DNA from: Campanula takesimana
Lineage: Eukaryota > Streptophyta > Magnoliopsida > Asterales > Campanulaceae
NCBI GenBank assembly: GCA_026119855.1
Contig: JAOWBW010000321.1
Coordinates: 930,001 to 994,000, forward strand
Direction of reading: 5' to 3'
Length of the DNA: 64,000 bases
Part shown: one piece after another, positions 1 to 11,147 of the stretch
Layout of the letters: each line of letters begins with the position of its first letter
Position numbering within the stretch: the first letter of the stretch is position 1
Program-made: the position numbers and the translations under genes
Notes under the pieces: generated by a model
Databases searched by the model: none
The model's input: the letters and a program-made list of their open reading frames with translations, nothing else
Told to the model about the DNA's origin: nothing

Positions 1-1306
1 GAAGAAGCCACAGTTTCTTTTTTATGCCCAGTAAAAATATATTCATTCGTTATTTGATAAAAAAAAATTATTTTTGGAACCATTTGATAATGATAATTTA
101 AACTATTATGTATACTCTTTAAATAAATTATTTTCTCATCCTAATGCTTATTTTTATTCCTAATAAAAAGAAAAAAACGATATTTATTTCGAATGCAAGA
201 AATTAATTCTAAATGAAATAACTTTTTTTCTGTCTAGTAATCCTATTTCTGATCACTTTTTGAGTGTTAAGTATTTTGGACTGGGTCTTAATAAGATTGT
301 ATTCTCTATTGCTCGAATCTTGAATGCGTAAAAGAGAAAATAATCAAATATAAGATTCTCATTAGTTCTGAATTTCATAATTTCGTTTGCAAAATAGTAT
401 GTTATAATTAAGAGTCAGTCTTATGAAAAACTTATTTTACATTTAGAGATGTGTAAAACTTGTTTTACATTAAGAGATTCAGTTTTATATTAAGGGATGA
501 AATCATTGTATCTACATCTTATCAACATTATTTTTTCTAAGTAGTTATTTTTAAATGTTTAAGGTCTTCATAATAAAAATTATTGAGATTCAAAATATCA
601 AAACTAAAAATACGATATTTGCTTTGAAATTCAAAAAAGCGTTATAATTATCATTATCATTATCCCCCATTATCAGATGCTAGAATTTCATCAGTTTAAA
701 TTTACAATATGAGGTTTAAAAATTTACGATTTTCTTATCAAATAGGGTACACCATGGAAAACAAATGCATAACTTGGTTTGTATCATGTTTGATTTTGTG
801 CTTAAATATAGCAAGAGCGGGCAAAGGGGCGATCAAGCTTAAGATAATAAGTAACTATTAAACAAAATTAAAAACATAGTTATAAACATAACATTAGAAT
901 GATCTTCTGTGAATAACGGTCATGTATAGAAAGCAATGAAAATATATTTAAGGTTCAAAATAATAATTACTGACTCCATCCCAAAATAAATTCATTTAAA
1001 AAAATTAACTTTGCTTTTACTCAAAATAAAATTTAAATATATTTTGAGTAATCATTTTGAGAAGGAGGTAGAATTACTAACAAAAATTATAAACATGGCA
1101 TTCAAAATAATGTTTCGAGAATGACACTCACATTAAGGAAAGTAATTAAGGAAAATACTTGCAAATAAGGAAAAGATTTTGTGGTTTAATAATTAACCAT
1201 TTCTTTCTACAATTAGCTTTTGAAATATCAAATTGAACTGTATGCATAAATGGATACTTACTGATCGTTGCCACCATTATATAGAAGGAAAAAAAAAAAA
1301 AAAACC

Positions 1307-1552
1307 CTCCATTCCAGAATAAATGTCAGCTTGCTTTTTTTTGTACTTTTGTACGAACGAACTTTGAGCAATAATTTTAGGTTAATTTAATTATCCTTAT
1401 AAACATTTATTATTTTTATATATAGTGGTGTATCAATAATAAGTTTTATAATTTCATTAAAATAAAATAAATAATGTAACATAAAATTATTACTCCAAGT
1501 TCCTTCTTACTAACATACAAAAAAGGTCGACATTATTGTGAGACATAAGGAG
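1307..1552. mobile_element. Degraded Stowaway-like MITE
   Basis: The left end resembles ctccattccagaat and the right end resembles gagacataaggag before TA. The interior shares its layout (an 'actttgagcaataat' block and a 'ggtgtatcaataa' block) with the clearer elements at 13761-14008 and 32188-32426. The terminal repeats are mutated, so this is an old member of the same subfamily. Confidence 0.45.
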
Positions 1553-2052
1553 TAATAAGTACAATAAAAATAATCAATAGTAACTAATCTCACGTAAATG
1601 AAGCTTCCAAAAAAAATCTCATGTAAGTGAAACTTATAGAAGCATTCGGTGTCCAACGGTTAGCCTTTATTCATAAACTTAGTGAGAAGTAATTAATAAG
1701 ATTTACCTTGGGTTGTTAGAATACTATACCTCACTAATTCACGCCCATTAACTATTGATTTGGCTTTCTTAAGAGACAATGGGGACCTTATATCAATTAA
1801 TTATATACTTTTTCATCCCAAAAAATAAATTTATACGACATTTAGTACATATTATGAGACACATGAAGTATTCCGTAATAACTACAAGTATGTTAAAACT
1901 TTTCTACCTCTAATCTAAAACAAAAAACAATTAAGATCATCATCTGGAAAATTATATGGTTTAAATCACCATAAAAAGAAAGACTAATAAAACCATTGTT
2001 TTTGAAGCAACACCTTCATTAATATATTGACATTTGGCCATTACAACATGAT

Positions 2053-2121
2053 CTTTTTCTTTTTCTTTTTCTTTTTCTTTTTCTTTTTCTTTTTCTTTTT
2101 CTTTTTCTTTTTCTTTTTCTT
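2053..2121. repeat. (CTTTTT)n microsatellite
   Basis: About eleven uninterrupted units of CTTTTT make a pure pyrimidine tract on the + strand. It is a simple-sequence repeat with no other feature attached and is likely length-polymorphic. Confidence 0.9.
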
Positions 2122-3400
2122 GTCATTAGAATCTACATTGATCTATTTGAGCATTGACATTTGGATACATCCAAGTTAATCACCTTTCAAGTATTTGATC
2201 CCTAAAACTGGTGTTCTCAGTTGGACTTTGCATCTTGAGGTTCCCCTCTCCAGTGTTGTTTTCTCTTTTGAGTAATGGAAGCCTGCACTCGAACTTTTTT
2301 TATGACAACGTCAAAACAAAATGATCGTATAATAATTTCAGAATTTTAACAAACCGTATGTATATGTATAATGCATATGGAATAACAAAAAAGAAAAAAA
2401 ATTACTTCAACAAATGATTAACACAATTGCCCCTATGTTTCATCTTTTTCTTTCAAACTTTCAAGACAGTACCTGTTAAGATGCTAGCTAGCTAGTCCAT
2501 ATTCCTTGAAAATAAGAATAAATGCCAAACAATTTGATTATATAGGCATACATATTTCTAATATACTATAGGACATATATTTTAAAACGCTGTAATGAAA
2601 AGAAAGAAGACAAGGCTTGAAAACTCAATGCGAGTCTTCCATTCTCAGTATGTTGATATTTTTAAGGAGTAGTACAAGATCCTATGTTATTTGTACATTT
2701 GAATATACCTATCAGTAAGCAAGAGATATGATTAATTAGAATCTCATTTACACAAAATATTCAAATAGAAACTAAGAGATAATACAATCAGTTGCCTATA
2801 ATAATGCTAACGGGGTCCGTGTTTGACTCGTTTACAGTATGAACCTAAGATGCATGATACGAAATACATATATTGATGGTTGTTTAAGGCAATCAGATTG
2901 GCTTTGCTTCTTTATCCTGCATTATTCAAATACAAAATATGATCTTCAAAATTAAGGGTATATGTAATTGATAACCTTGTCTAAATTTATTTGAACATTA
3001 AATTTAAAGTGTAATCCAGCTAATGTTCTTCTCGATTTTACAATATATAAAAAATGGATTTTTAAAATAATTATTGATACTATTATTAATGAATATTTTG
3101 AATCAGGAAATCAATCAAAAGAATGCAAAGTGTTTTCTTCGAAATATATATGATCACAAACTGTATATTAATTAAACAATTTAAATATGAGAGATATGGA
3201 ATAGACTTTTAAGAAATTAAGTGCTAAATTTTAGGAAACTTTCAATTTGAATTAGGAAAATCAATCTCTACACTTGAATGGCATAAGCCTATGAAACAAC
3301 GCCATGTGGAATTCCACGTCACTATTCCACGTGGCGGGATGAGATGCCTAGAAATGTTTCTGGCTTTATATATTATATAGATATAGATAGATAGATGAGA

Positions 3401-3634
3401 TTTTTTTTTGACAAGCTAGTTACATTCCATTCATTCAAGACAATTGTCATCGTGTTACAAACTCCTATTAAGTCTATTACAGATCTATTGCCTAGTCTAG
3501 TAGGCTTATTGTAGTTCCATCGCCATCTGGTGGTCTCTTCTCCTAGAGGGAGGGAGTCGAACATGCGATCTCCACCTAAGTGGAAGCCATACCCACCCGG
3601 ATAACATTGGGCCAAGAGGCCCCTGGTAGACCGA
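3401..3634 (-). mobile_element. tRNA-related SINE
   Basis: Read on the minus strand, this starts near cggtctaccaggggcctctt. It has a polymerase III B-box-like motif GTTCGACTCC (plus-strand 3552-3562) and an upstream A-box-like TGGCCCAATG, and it ends in a short poly(A) run (T-run at 3401-3409 on +). Short direct repeats GAGATT lie just outside both ends (3397-3402 and 3636-3641), as expected for target-primed insertion. The open frame across it is incidental. I do not recognise the family name. Confidence 0.6.
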
Positions 3635-3698
3635 AGAGATTATTTTGGTTGAATATTATAAATGATGTTCGACTGATAATAATATTATTAATAATATA

Positions 3699-3937
3699 CT
3701 CCCTCCGTCCCATATCTACGTGGACAAATTTCTATTTTGGATTTCTCATTTATAAGTTACATTTTTCTAAAATGATAAAGAATCTTTACTATTCCTCCCA
3801 CTCATTATCTCTCCTACTTTACTTTTATACTCACAACGCCAATCAACCTACTATATTCCCTACCTCACTTTCTCTCTCACACTTTACTTTTCACACTCAC
3901 AACAACTATCCACTACTATTCATCCCTTAATTCTCGT
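3699..3937. mobile_element. Stowaway MITE, right end lost
   Basis: It begins with CTCCCTCCGTCCC directly after TA, the Stowaway terminal repeat and target. The interior (cttttatactcacaac, ccactactattcatccctt) matches other copies in the window. No complementary right terminus follows: the match stops where a TGTAACACCCCG sequence begins at 3938, so the right end was probably replaced by another insertion. Confidence 0.7.
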
Positions 3938-4889
3938 GCTGTAACACCCCGAAAAATTCTAATTCCATAAATATCAAAATGTCACAATTTACATCTCTAA
4001 AATATTATACAAATCTTCACTAGAAATCTTTATGCTCTATAAACTGCTCCGAATCAAATCCCGTCCCGAACTTCGGTCAACAGTCAAACTGCACAAGGTC
4101 AAACTGGAGGGGGGTGAGCTGGGGGGGCTCAGTAAGAAAGGGGATACACAATATCACAGAAGCCAATGGAACACAAACACCAAATAACTTTATCCATGAA
4201 ATTATAAATATGGACATGCCAATAAGGCCTGTTTCATAAACCGAATAACCGATCAATCATACTTTACAGTTCCGATGCACTAACTATGTTCAGGCCCAGT
4301 GGGATATCAAATAACAACCAAATTGTTGGCCGCCCTCTTGGAGTCGGACCCAACACAAAGATAATAACCGAATCCACTGCAACAGTCACATAGTTAGCTA
4401 CATCGAAACCATTTCATATAACAAATCTCATTTTTTAGAACAAATAACACATAAAGCATGTTTTTCAAATAACAATGATATTAACCGAGCAATTGCAATA
4501 CCCAAAAAAATTATCAAATTGGACCGAACAAATGAAATACGTAACAATAAAATGGAGTACTACGATAAGACATATATAAAAGAATAATAAATGACACAAA
4601 ATCGATACTGCATAATTTTCCTTACCTCAAAATAAATAATAACAGATCAGTAAATAATTCAACGGTGAAGCCACGATCCATAAAAGTACTCGGCTCACTC
4701 ATTAAAATTTGATGTGCTCTCGGGTAGACACAGATGAATATAGTGTCTACTAAGGCTTTAAATAACAATCAACTTCGGTGATGAGTCGCAACAATCCACC
4801 TATACTAAAGTTTACAGCTCTTGCTATGTCCATCAAAAAGCCACGAGATTTGATGAGTCGCCAAAACACCTCAACATAGTTTTCTTTTC
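3938..4889. other. Possible Ty3/gypsy LTR fragment
   Basis: The segment opens with TGTAACACCCCG, a start common to many plant Ty3/gypsy LTRs, and interrupts a Stowaway element. It has no open frame, and neither a partner LTR nor a primer-binding site is visible. It could be a solo LTR or other repeat debris. The call rests only on the opening motif and composition. Confidence 0.3.
4715..4746 (+). repeat. 32-bp direct repeat, left copy
   Basis: Thirty-two bases beginning tgctctcgggtagacaca are repeated exactly at 6936-6967. The two copies bracket the nested transposon cluster. This is far longer than any target-site duplication of the elements inside. Confidence 0.9.
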
Positions 4890-4906
4890 GGGCAAATAGC
4901 ATATTA

Positions 4907-6202
4907 GGCTCCGTTTGTTTCGCGTAAAACAATTTCCGAAAAATGATTTTCCGTAAAATGTTTTCCGGAGAATGAAAATGTTTTCCGAAAAATGACATAA
5001 ACATGTTTTTGGTTGTTTGGTAAATCTAAGGAAAATGTTTTCCGGAAAATATTTTCATATGAAAATAATAATAATTTAATATGAGGAAAAGAATAATTAT
5101 GAGAAAAAATTGAATGTGGGTGGAGATTTTGGGTTGGGGTGGGGATGGGTGGTTGTGGGGGGGTGGGGTGGGGTGGGGGGTGGGGTGGGGTGGGTGGGTG
5201 GGTAGGGGGTGGGTGGGGTAGGTGGGGGTGGGGGAGGTGTTCAAAAATAATTTTAATATGAGTTATTTTTATTTTTTTTTGGGGGGGTGGGTGGGTGGTG
5301 GGGGTAGTAGGGTAGTTGGGGGGGGTGGAGGTGTTCCTTTTTTTTTTTTTTTTTTTTTTTAAATGAGTGTGAAGAAGTTTTTTTTTTTTTTTGTGGGGTA
5401 GGGGGGTGGGTGGGTGGGGTGCTGGGGTAGGGTGGCGTGGGGTGGGGTGCTGGGGTAGTTGGGGCTGGGGGAGAATGGAGATGTTCATTTTTTTAAATAT
5501 GAGTGAAAAGAAGTTTTTTTTTTTTTTTTTTTTTTTTGGGGGGGGGGGTGGGGTAGGGTGGGTGGTGGGGTAGTTGAGGGTGGTGGAGATGTTCATTTTT
5601 TTTTAATATGAGTGAAAAGATTTTTTTTTTTTTATTTTTTTTTTTTTTTTGTGGGGTGGGTGGGGTGGGGTGGGTGCCTGGGGTAGTTGGGGGTGGTGGA
5701 GATGTTCAATTTTTTTTTTTTAATATGAGTGAAAAGAAGTTTTTTTTTTTTTGGGTGGGGTGGTGGGGTAGGGTGGGGGTGGGGTGGGTGCTTGGGTAGT
5801 TGGGGGTGGTGGAGATATTCATTTTTTTTAAAATGAGTTAAAAGTTTTTTTTTTTTTTTTTGGGTGGGGTGGGGGGGGTACTGGGGTAGGGTGGGGGTGG
5901 GTGCTGGGGTAGGGTGGGGGTGGTTGCTGGGGTAGTTGGTGGGGGTGGATAGGATGGATGAAGAGGGTGGTGTTAGAGGTGTAGTGGGTAGGGTGGGGTT
6001 TTATGGAGAGTTGGGTGTGAGTGAGAGAGTTAACATTTTCCGGAAAATGATTTACTTAGTAAAAATCCGTAAGTCATTTTACTTAGAAAAGAGGGAAAAC
6101 CATTTTCCGGAAAATATTTTCCTCACTTTCCGGTGCGTAACAAACACCGGAAAATGGGGAAAACATTTTCCGGAAGTTATTTTACGCGAAACAAACGGAG
6201 CC
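4907..6202. mobile_element. Tourist/PIF-Harbinger-type element with TTA target duplication
   Basis: The terminal inverted repeats are GGCTCCGTTTGTTTCGCG at the left and its exact complement at the right, each flanked by TTA (4904-4906 and 6203-6205). Both the target and the GGC start are typical of Tourist MITEs. Subterminal repeats of 'ttttccggaaaat' occur at both ends. The centre is a G-rich minisatellite. No transposase is encoded. The right half of a related copy occurs at 17712-17953. Confidence 0.85.
5120..5995 (+). repeat. G-rich minisatellite, about 110-bp units
   Basis: Roughly seven imperfect units each contain a T-run, then a run of ggggtggggtagg-type sequence, then ggtggagatgttcat and aatatgagtgaaaagaag. 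Unit starts lie near 5241, 5327, 5478, 5586, 5698 and 5810. The + strand is almost free of C, so it has strong G skew and many G3-G4 runs. Long proline- or lysine-rich frames on the minus strand are artefacts of this composition. Confidence 0.85.
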
Positions 6203-6567
6203 TTAGTGTACTTAAGTTTTACCATAGTTGTAATGTGGCTTTCAACGTTTCATTTTTGGCAATTTAACTTATAATGTTTACATTTTGTGGCAATGTGACT
6301 TAAAACTTGACGGATACTAACGAAAAGGGATGAATGCTAACGAAACTAGATAAAAGTTAACAAATTGAACGGGAAATATAACGACCTATATGGAATACAA
6401 CATTATCCACCCTCTAAATATAAAAATTATCAGTATCACTATTTTATTAATTATGTTTACAAAACAAAATAATAAAATTATTTCATACATCCAAAAAAAA
6501 TATTACCAACGCCCATTTTTCAAACCTTTATTTTAACAAATTATCTCATCTTCCTTAATATTAACTA

Positions 6568-6720
6568 CTCCCTCTGTCCCGGTTTAAGGTTCTTAGTTTG
6601 ACTTTACACGCTTATTAATAAACCAAGGCAAATTTGGGTCAAACATAGTAGTGTGTGGTAGTGTGTGAAGGATATAATTGTCAATTCACAAAGCAAGTGG
6701 GTGAAAAGTAGATAGAGTAA
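6568..6720. mobile_element. Stowaway MITE fragment
   Basis: It starts CTCCCTCTGTCCCGG after TA, followed by the ttaaggttcttagtttgac block also seen at the right end of 55395-55608. The opposite terminus is missing. It lies between the arms of the 4890-6924 inverted-repeat element and so was probably a later insertion. Confidence 0.5.
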
Positions 6721-6935
6721 TATTCTATAAAGGGCATTATTAGCTCAATTTGTTAACTTTCGTCTAGTTTAATTAGCATTCATTTCGTTTCGTTAGTATA
6801 CGTCAAGTTTTAAGTCACATTGCCACAACATGTAAACGTTATGAGTTAAATTGCCAAAAATAAAACGTTGGAAGCCACATTGCAACTCTAGTGAAACTTA
6901 AGTACACTAATGTGCCATTTGCCCTTTTCTTAATT

Positions 6936-6967
6936 TGCTCTCGGGTAGACACAGATGAATATAGTGT
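6936..6967 (+). repeat. 32-bp direct repeat, right copy
   Basis: Exact copy of 4715-4746, beginning 11 bases after the outer element's right end. Confidence 0.9.
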
Positions 6968-7021
6968 ATAGGAAACTGGTAGGTTCCACCTATGAAAATA
7001 TAACATTGATATGTCATAAAT

Positions 7022-7150
7022 CCAATCCGTCCCAGATTTTCTTTTTCTATTTTTTATTTTTATTTTTCAATTCATCCCAAAATGTCGTGCTTAATTTCAG
7101 AGTATTACAGTGCAAAACTCATTTTATCCGTATAGTTATGGGATGGGGAG
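7022..7150. mobile_element. Possible short Stowaway-like element
   Basis: The ends ccaatccgtccc and ggatggggag before TA are roughly complementary and resemble Stowaway termini with substitutions. The interior is AT-rich and uninformative. Confidence 0.35.
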
Positions 7151-7675
7151 TATTAATTACACTCGTTAAATTTCACAATAGTAATTAGATTGATATTGAA
7201 TGATGGGAATTCACATTCACCCATGCTTATCATTAAAAACTAAACAAAAAGGGATTTTCTATTCACACTACTTTTTTTTCCTTTTACACTAACACACTAA
7301 CCAATGTAACTGACACACAAAACTAGTATGGGGTAAATGATATAGAGGTATTTTGATTGGGTAATTGACCACTAGCATTTATTACTCTTACCTTATTAGC
7401 ACATTCCTACCAAAAGTCAAATACAAACATAAAAATTTGATAATTGATCTTTAAAGACCGTGTGGGGCTTATTTTCAAGTAAAAATTTACTTCTTTTGAA
7501 AAATATAGTTTGACTACAATTAAATTGGATCAGTTTATTTTTTTATAAATCCTCATTTCATTTCAAAGATCATTTTGGCCTATATTTCAAGTTAAATTTT
7601 CATTTCAAATTCATGATAAATATAGTATCAAAGTGTTGTTTTATATGTTAGAAATATAATATAATCTTTGAGAAA

Positions 7676-10270
7676 ATGGAATATTGGAGACAAGGTGAAT
7701 GGTTAGATGAATCAAGTGATGAGGTAATTTTAACTTACATTTTTACAATTTATTTTGAAATAGTACAATATATTTTATGAATTATTAAATTGATTCTTAT
7801 TTATTTTCACTTTTTTAGGAAGATGATAAACTAGCTCAAGATGATAATAATGAAGACATGAATGAAATGGATGGCAATGACACATGCAAATTTTCTACAA
7901 ATAAGGTAATATGTCGAGTTATTTTTTTCTTTTCCTTTTTTTGGCTTTTTTTCCATGTCATATTATATGCAGTTATAGTGTTTTTTCTAAAAATAATAAT
8001 TAATATCATTGTCTCAAAATAAACAATAAAAAATAAAATTTATTCTTGATTTATGATAAAATATTTTATTGAAAAAAAATGAAGATATTTTTTGAGTAAA
8101 ACATTTTTTAATGCATATAAATGAATGTTTCAAATAAAAATAAAAATAGATGACGATAGTTTAAAAAAAAGATAAGGTTTTTTTTTTTGAAGAAAAAAAA
8201 ATGATAAGGTTAAGATCTAATAAAAAAAATTAATGCGTATAAATTTCCTAATATAACAGATTAAAAGTCAACATTTATTATGAGTAAAACGTTTTAAAAA
8301 GTCATGTTGATCATGGATTTTTTATTTGATACAAATGCTTTGAAATAAATTATCTAATGCTTTGAAATAAATTATCTATTGCATAAATATTAATCTGTAC
8401 ACTTTCATTAAAAATAGTATTATCAGTTTCTAATAAATTAGTATGAATTTAGGTGTTTCATTCTCGGGAAGAATTGATTAATTGGGTGCAAAGTGTGGGA
8501 TTTTCTCTTGGGTATACTATTGTTATAAAAAGATCAGTGAAAAGTTCATCAGGAAAAATTCCTAGAATTGTATTTCAATGTGATCGAGGTGGCATCTACA
8601 AAAGTAATAAAATCTCCACAAGACATACCGGCACAAAAAAAATTGGTTGTCCATTCGAATTAGAAGGAAATTTTTTACGAATTGGTGATTGCTGGAGTTT
8701 GAATGTTATATGTGAATTACATAATCATGACGCTGCATTACATATGGAAGGTCATCCATATTCAAGAAGGTTGTCTGGAGATGAAGTTAGATTAGTGGAA
8801 GATTTGTCAAGAAAGAACGTGAAACCACGTGATATCTTGCCAATAGTAAAGCAACAAAATCCGGATAATGTGTCTATTATCAGAAACATGTACAATGCAC
8901 GCCATAAGCTTCGAACTGTGGAAAAAGGTGGTAAAACTCAAATGCAAGTTGTCATGGATTTTTTACAAAAAAACGAATATGTTTTTGAGTTTCGTACAAA
9001 TGAGTCAACTAACGAATTAGAAGATTTGTTTTTTGCTCATCCAAAATCTTTGGAGATATGGCGTGCATTTCCACATGTTTTGTTGATAGATGCAACATAT
9101 AAAACCAACAGGTATAAGATGCCTCTTCTTGAAATTGTTGGTGTAGCTTCGACAAATATGACCTTTTGCATCGCATTTGTATTTATGCATAGCGAAACGG
9201 AGTCGAGCTATACTTGGGCATTGCGTTGTCTTAGAACAACAATGTATGGATGCACTGCTCCCCGTGTTATTGTCACAGACAGGGCCTTGGCTTTGATGAA
9301 AGCATGCAACAATGTGTTTCCCGAAGCTAAAGGACTACTTTGTAGATGGCACATCAACCAAAATATTTTGAAGAAGTGCAGGCCATCATTAAATTCAATG
9401 GAATCTTGGAATTCATTTTATAAAGCATGGAATATGTTGGTTGAATCTGAAACTGAGGAAGGATACTTGTTCAATTTGAAACAACTTGAAGCAACATTGC
9501 TTGATTTTTCAGGTATTCTTAAATTAAATATTCAAAAAAATGTTTATAAATAAATATTCATAAAAAATATGTTTATAAATAAATATTCATAAAATTGATT
9601 TTTGTTTGTTGACTTTTCAGGTGTTCTTAGTTATGTAAATGCAAATTGGTTGATACCTTATAAGGAAATGTTTGTAGCTGAGTGGACAGATAAATTTCTG
9701 AACTTTGGAAATCACACAACTAATAGAGTGGAGAGTCAGCATGCCAAGTTAAAAAAATACTTGGATTCCCCACGATCGGATTTAGAAAGGTCATTGTCGT
9801 ATATTCATGAGGTCGTCGATTCACAAGTTATATCGATTCAAGGAAGTCTTGAACAGAACAAAATTGTCATTCGACATCGATTCAACACACCACTGTTCCG
9901 AGAATTGCTAGGTTTTGTTTCAACTTATGCACTTGACATAATGTTCAAGGAATTTGAGCGGTCCAAAGTTAAAGGATTTTTTTCCAAGAAATGTGGATGT
10001 CAATTATGCACGAGTCATGGGTTGCCGTGTGCGCATGAACAAGTAGAATACTTCAAAGGAGGTCGTTCTATTCCACTTGACGCAATGGATATGTTTTGGA
10101 GGAAGCTTGATTTATCACCGTGCACATCCTTAGAAGATGATGATTTTGGTTGCGAACCGGAGTTACAAATGTTTAAGGCACAGTTCAAGAAAAAGTCGAG
10201 ATCTGATAAGTTCAGTTTTTTTGAGAAAATTAAGGGAGATAATCGCGCCGTCAACAACTTCAGTTCGTGA
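7676..10270 (+). CDS. Mutator-like (FAR1-type) transposase
   Basis: Four exons are inferred: 7676-7723, 7819-7905, 8453-9512 and 9621-10270, with GT-AG borders and consistent phase, giving 614 aa. An acidic N-terminus is followed by a FAR1/WRKY-GCM-like DNA-binding region (FHSREELINWV … CPFEL … ELHNHD). Then comes a MULE transposase domain with DATYKTN, VIVTDRALALM and NRVESQH, which supply the expected D, D and E. A SWIM zinc finger follows (CGCQLCTSHGLPCAHE; CxCx(n)CxH). The enzyme would cut and move Mutator-type elements in the nucleus; some relatives are domesticated transcription factors. The frame stops at 10270, but homologous reading continues in another frame into an OTU domain, so the gene may be frameshifted. 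No terminal repeats were found around it, so element and domesticated gene cannot be told apart. Confidence 0.8.
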
Positions 10271-11147
10271 ACCAGCTGTTCACAAGACTTGTGGTCGTCC
10301 CTCATTAAAGGATAAAATTTTCAAAAAAAGTCATGTTGATCCGCATTTGCCTTCTAAAAAACCTAGTAGACATGGTTTTTCTTCAGCAAGATTTGTTGGT
10401 GTTGATCCACCTGTGCCAGCTCAAAAACCCAGTAGACATAGTTGCTCTTCAAAAAGATTCGTTGATCTGAAAAATACTCAGTATACGGAACCAACAAGAC
10501 ATAGTTACTCTTTTGACCAACAGTACTCTTTCCATCCATTTATTTTTCAGTTTCCGACTATTTTTCATCCTTATATCACGCAGGTGCACGATGTAAGATC
10601 TGATGGAAATTGTGGATTTCGAGCAATAGCTGTCTGTCTTGGTCTTCATGAAGATGCATGGCCCACTATTCGTTATGAGTTGATAGAAGAATTATACAGG
10701 TTCAAAGATGAATATGTCGAGATGTTTGGCATTGGAGGATGGTTTAATGTTTACAACTCCTTGAATTTCTTCAAGTCAAATAGAAGTGCACCTCCTGAGC
10801 ATTGGATAACCATGCCTGATATGGGTGTCCTGGTTGCTTCGAAGTACAATGTAATGCTACATGTTCTAAGCATATCAGGTAGCATAACGTACTTGCCGCT
10901 CCGATCTAATCCTCCACCATCGCATCAACATGTTGCTATTGCAATTGGACATGTTAATAATAATCATTACGTCAAAGTAACATTGACAGGAGGGTACCCG
11001 GTGCCGACAATCACGCCACAGTGGATTCATTTCAGACATGACTGCGCAGCTGAATGGGTTACTCCATATTTTGATCGAATTAACATTTATAATGAATATT
11101 TGCGTGTGCGCTCTAACTGTACTAGCAAATTTGTTGTATTAGATTGA
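10237..11147 (+). CDS. OTU-family cysteine protease domain, downstream part of the MULE gene
   Basis: This frame is open from 10137 to 11147. From about 10237 it reads as the expected continuation of a MULE protein (EIIAPSTTSVREPAV, then a basic linker with GRPSLKDK and two PSRHG/SF repeats). It then enters an OTU domain with the catalytic signature SDGNCGFRA (Asp and Cys) and a late His in NNHYVKV, ending near WIHFRHDCAAEWV. OTU enzymes remove ubiquitin or related modifiers. The visible catalytic residues are intact. It shares no splice junction with the preceding exon that would join the frames; a single extra G in the GGG at 10234-10236 would explain the break. It may be read as a separate protein from an internal ATG, or be the broken C-terminal half of one protein. 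Confidence 0.7.

Larger units (their letters stand above)
1..3395. other. AT-rich intergenic region, no gene recognised
   Basis: No reading frame of convincing length or composition and no recognisable exon is seen. The stretch is strongly AT-rich. It contains a hexanucleotide microsatellite near 2.05 kb and a degraded inverted-repeat element near 1.3-1.55 kb, both listed separately. The rest shows nothing I can assign. Confidence 0.6.
4890..6924. mobile_element. Mutator-like inverted-repeat element carrying nested insertions
   Basis: The left end GGGCAAATAGCATATTA is interrupted by the Tourist element at 4907-6202 and resumes at 6203 with gtgtacttaag. The right end (…cttaagtacactaatgtgccatttgccc, ending 6924) is the reverse complement of the rejoined left arm. 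The complementarity continues for more than 150 bases past the ends (cgttggaagccacatt at right, aatgtggctttcaacg at left). Long terminal inverted repeats starting GGG without coding capacity suggest a Mutator-type non-autonomous element. The flanks share TTTTCTT but no clean 9-bp duplication. A Stowaway fragment (6568-6720) lies near the centre. Confidence 0.65.

Noticed and set aside
3373..3615. An 80-codon minus-strand frame
   Set aside because: It lies within a SINE with pol III boxes; no protein family is recognised and SINEs are non-coding.
4904..5596. A 230-codon minus-strand frame rich in Pro and Lys
   Set aside because: It is the complement of the G-rich and T-rich minisatellite; composition alone keeps it open.
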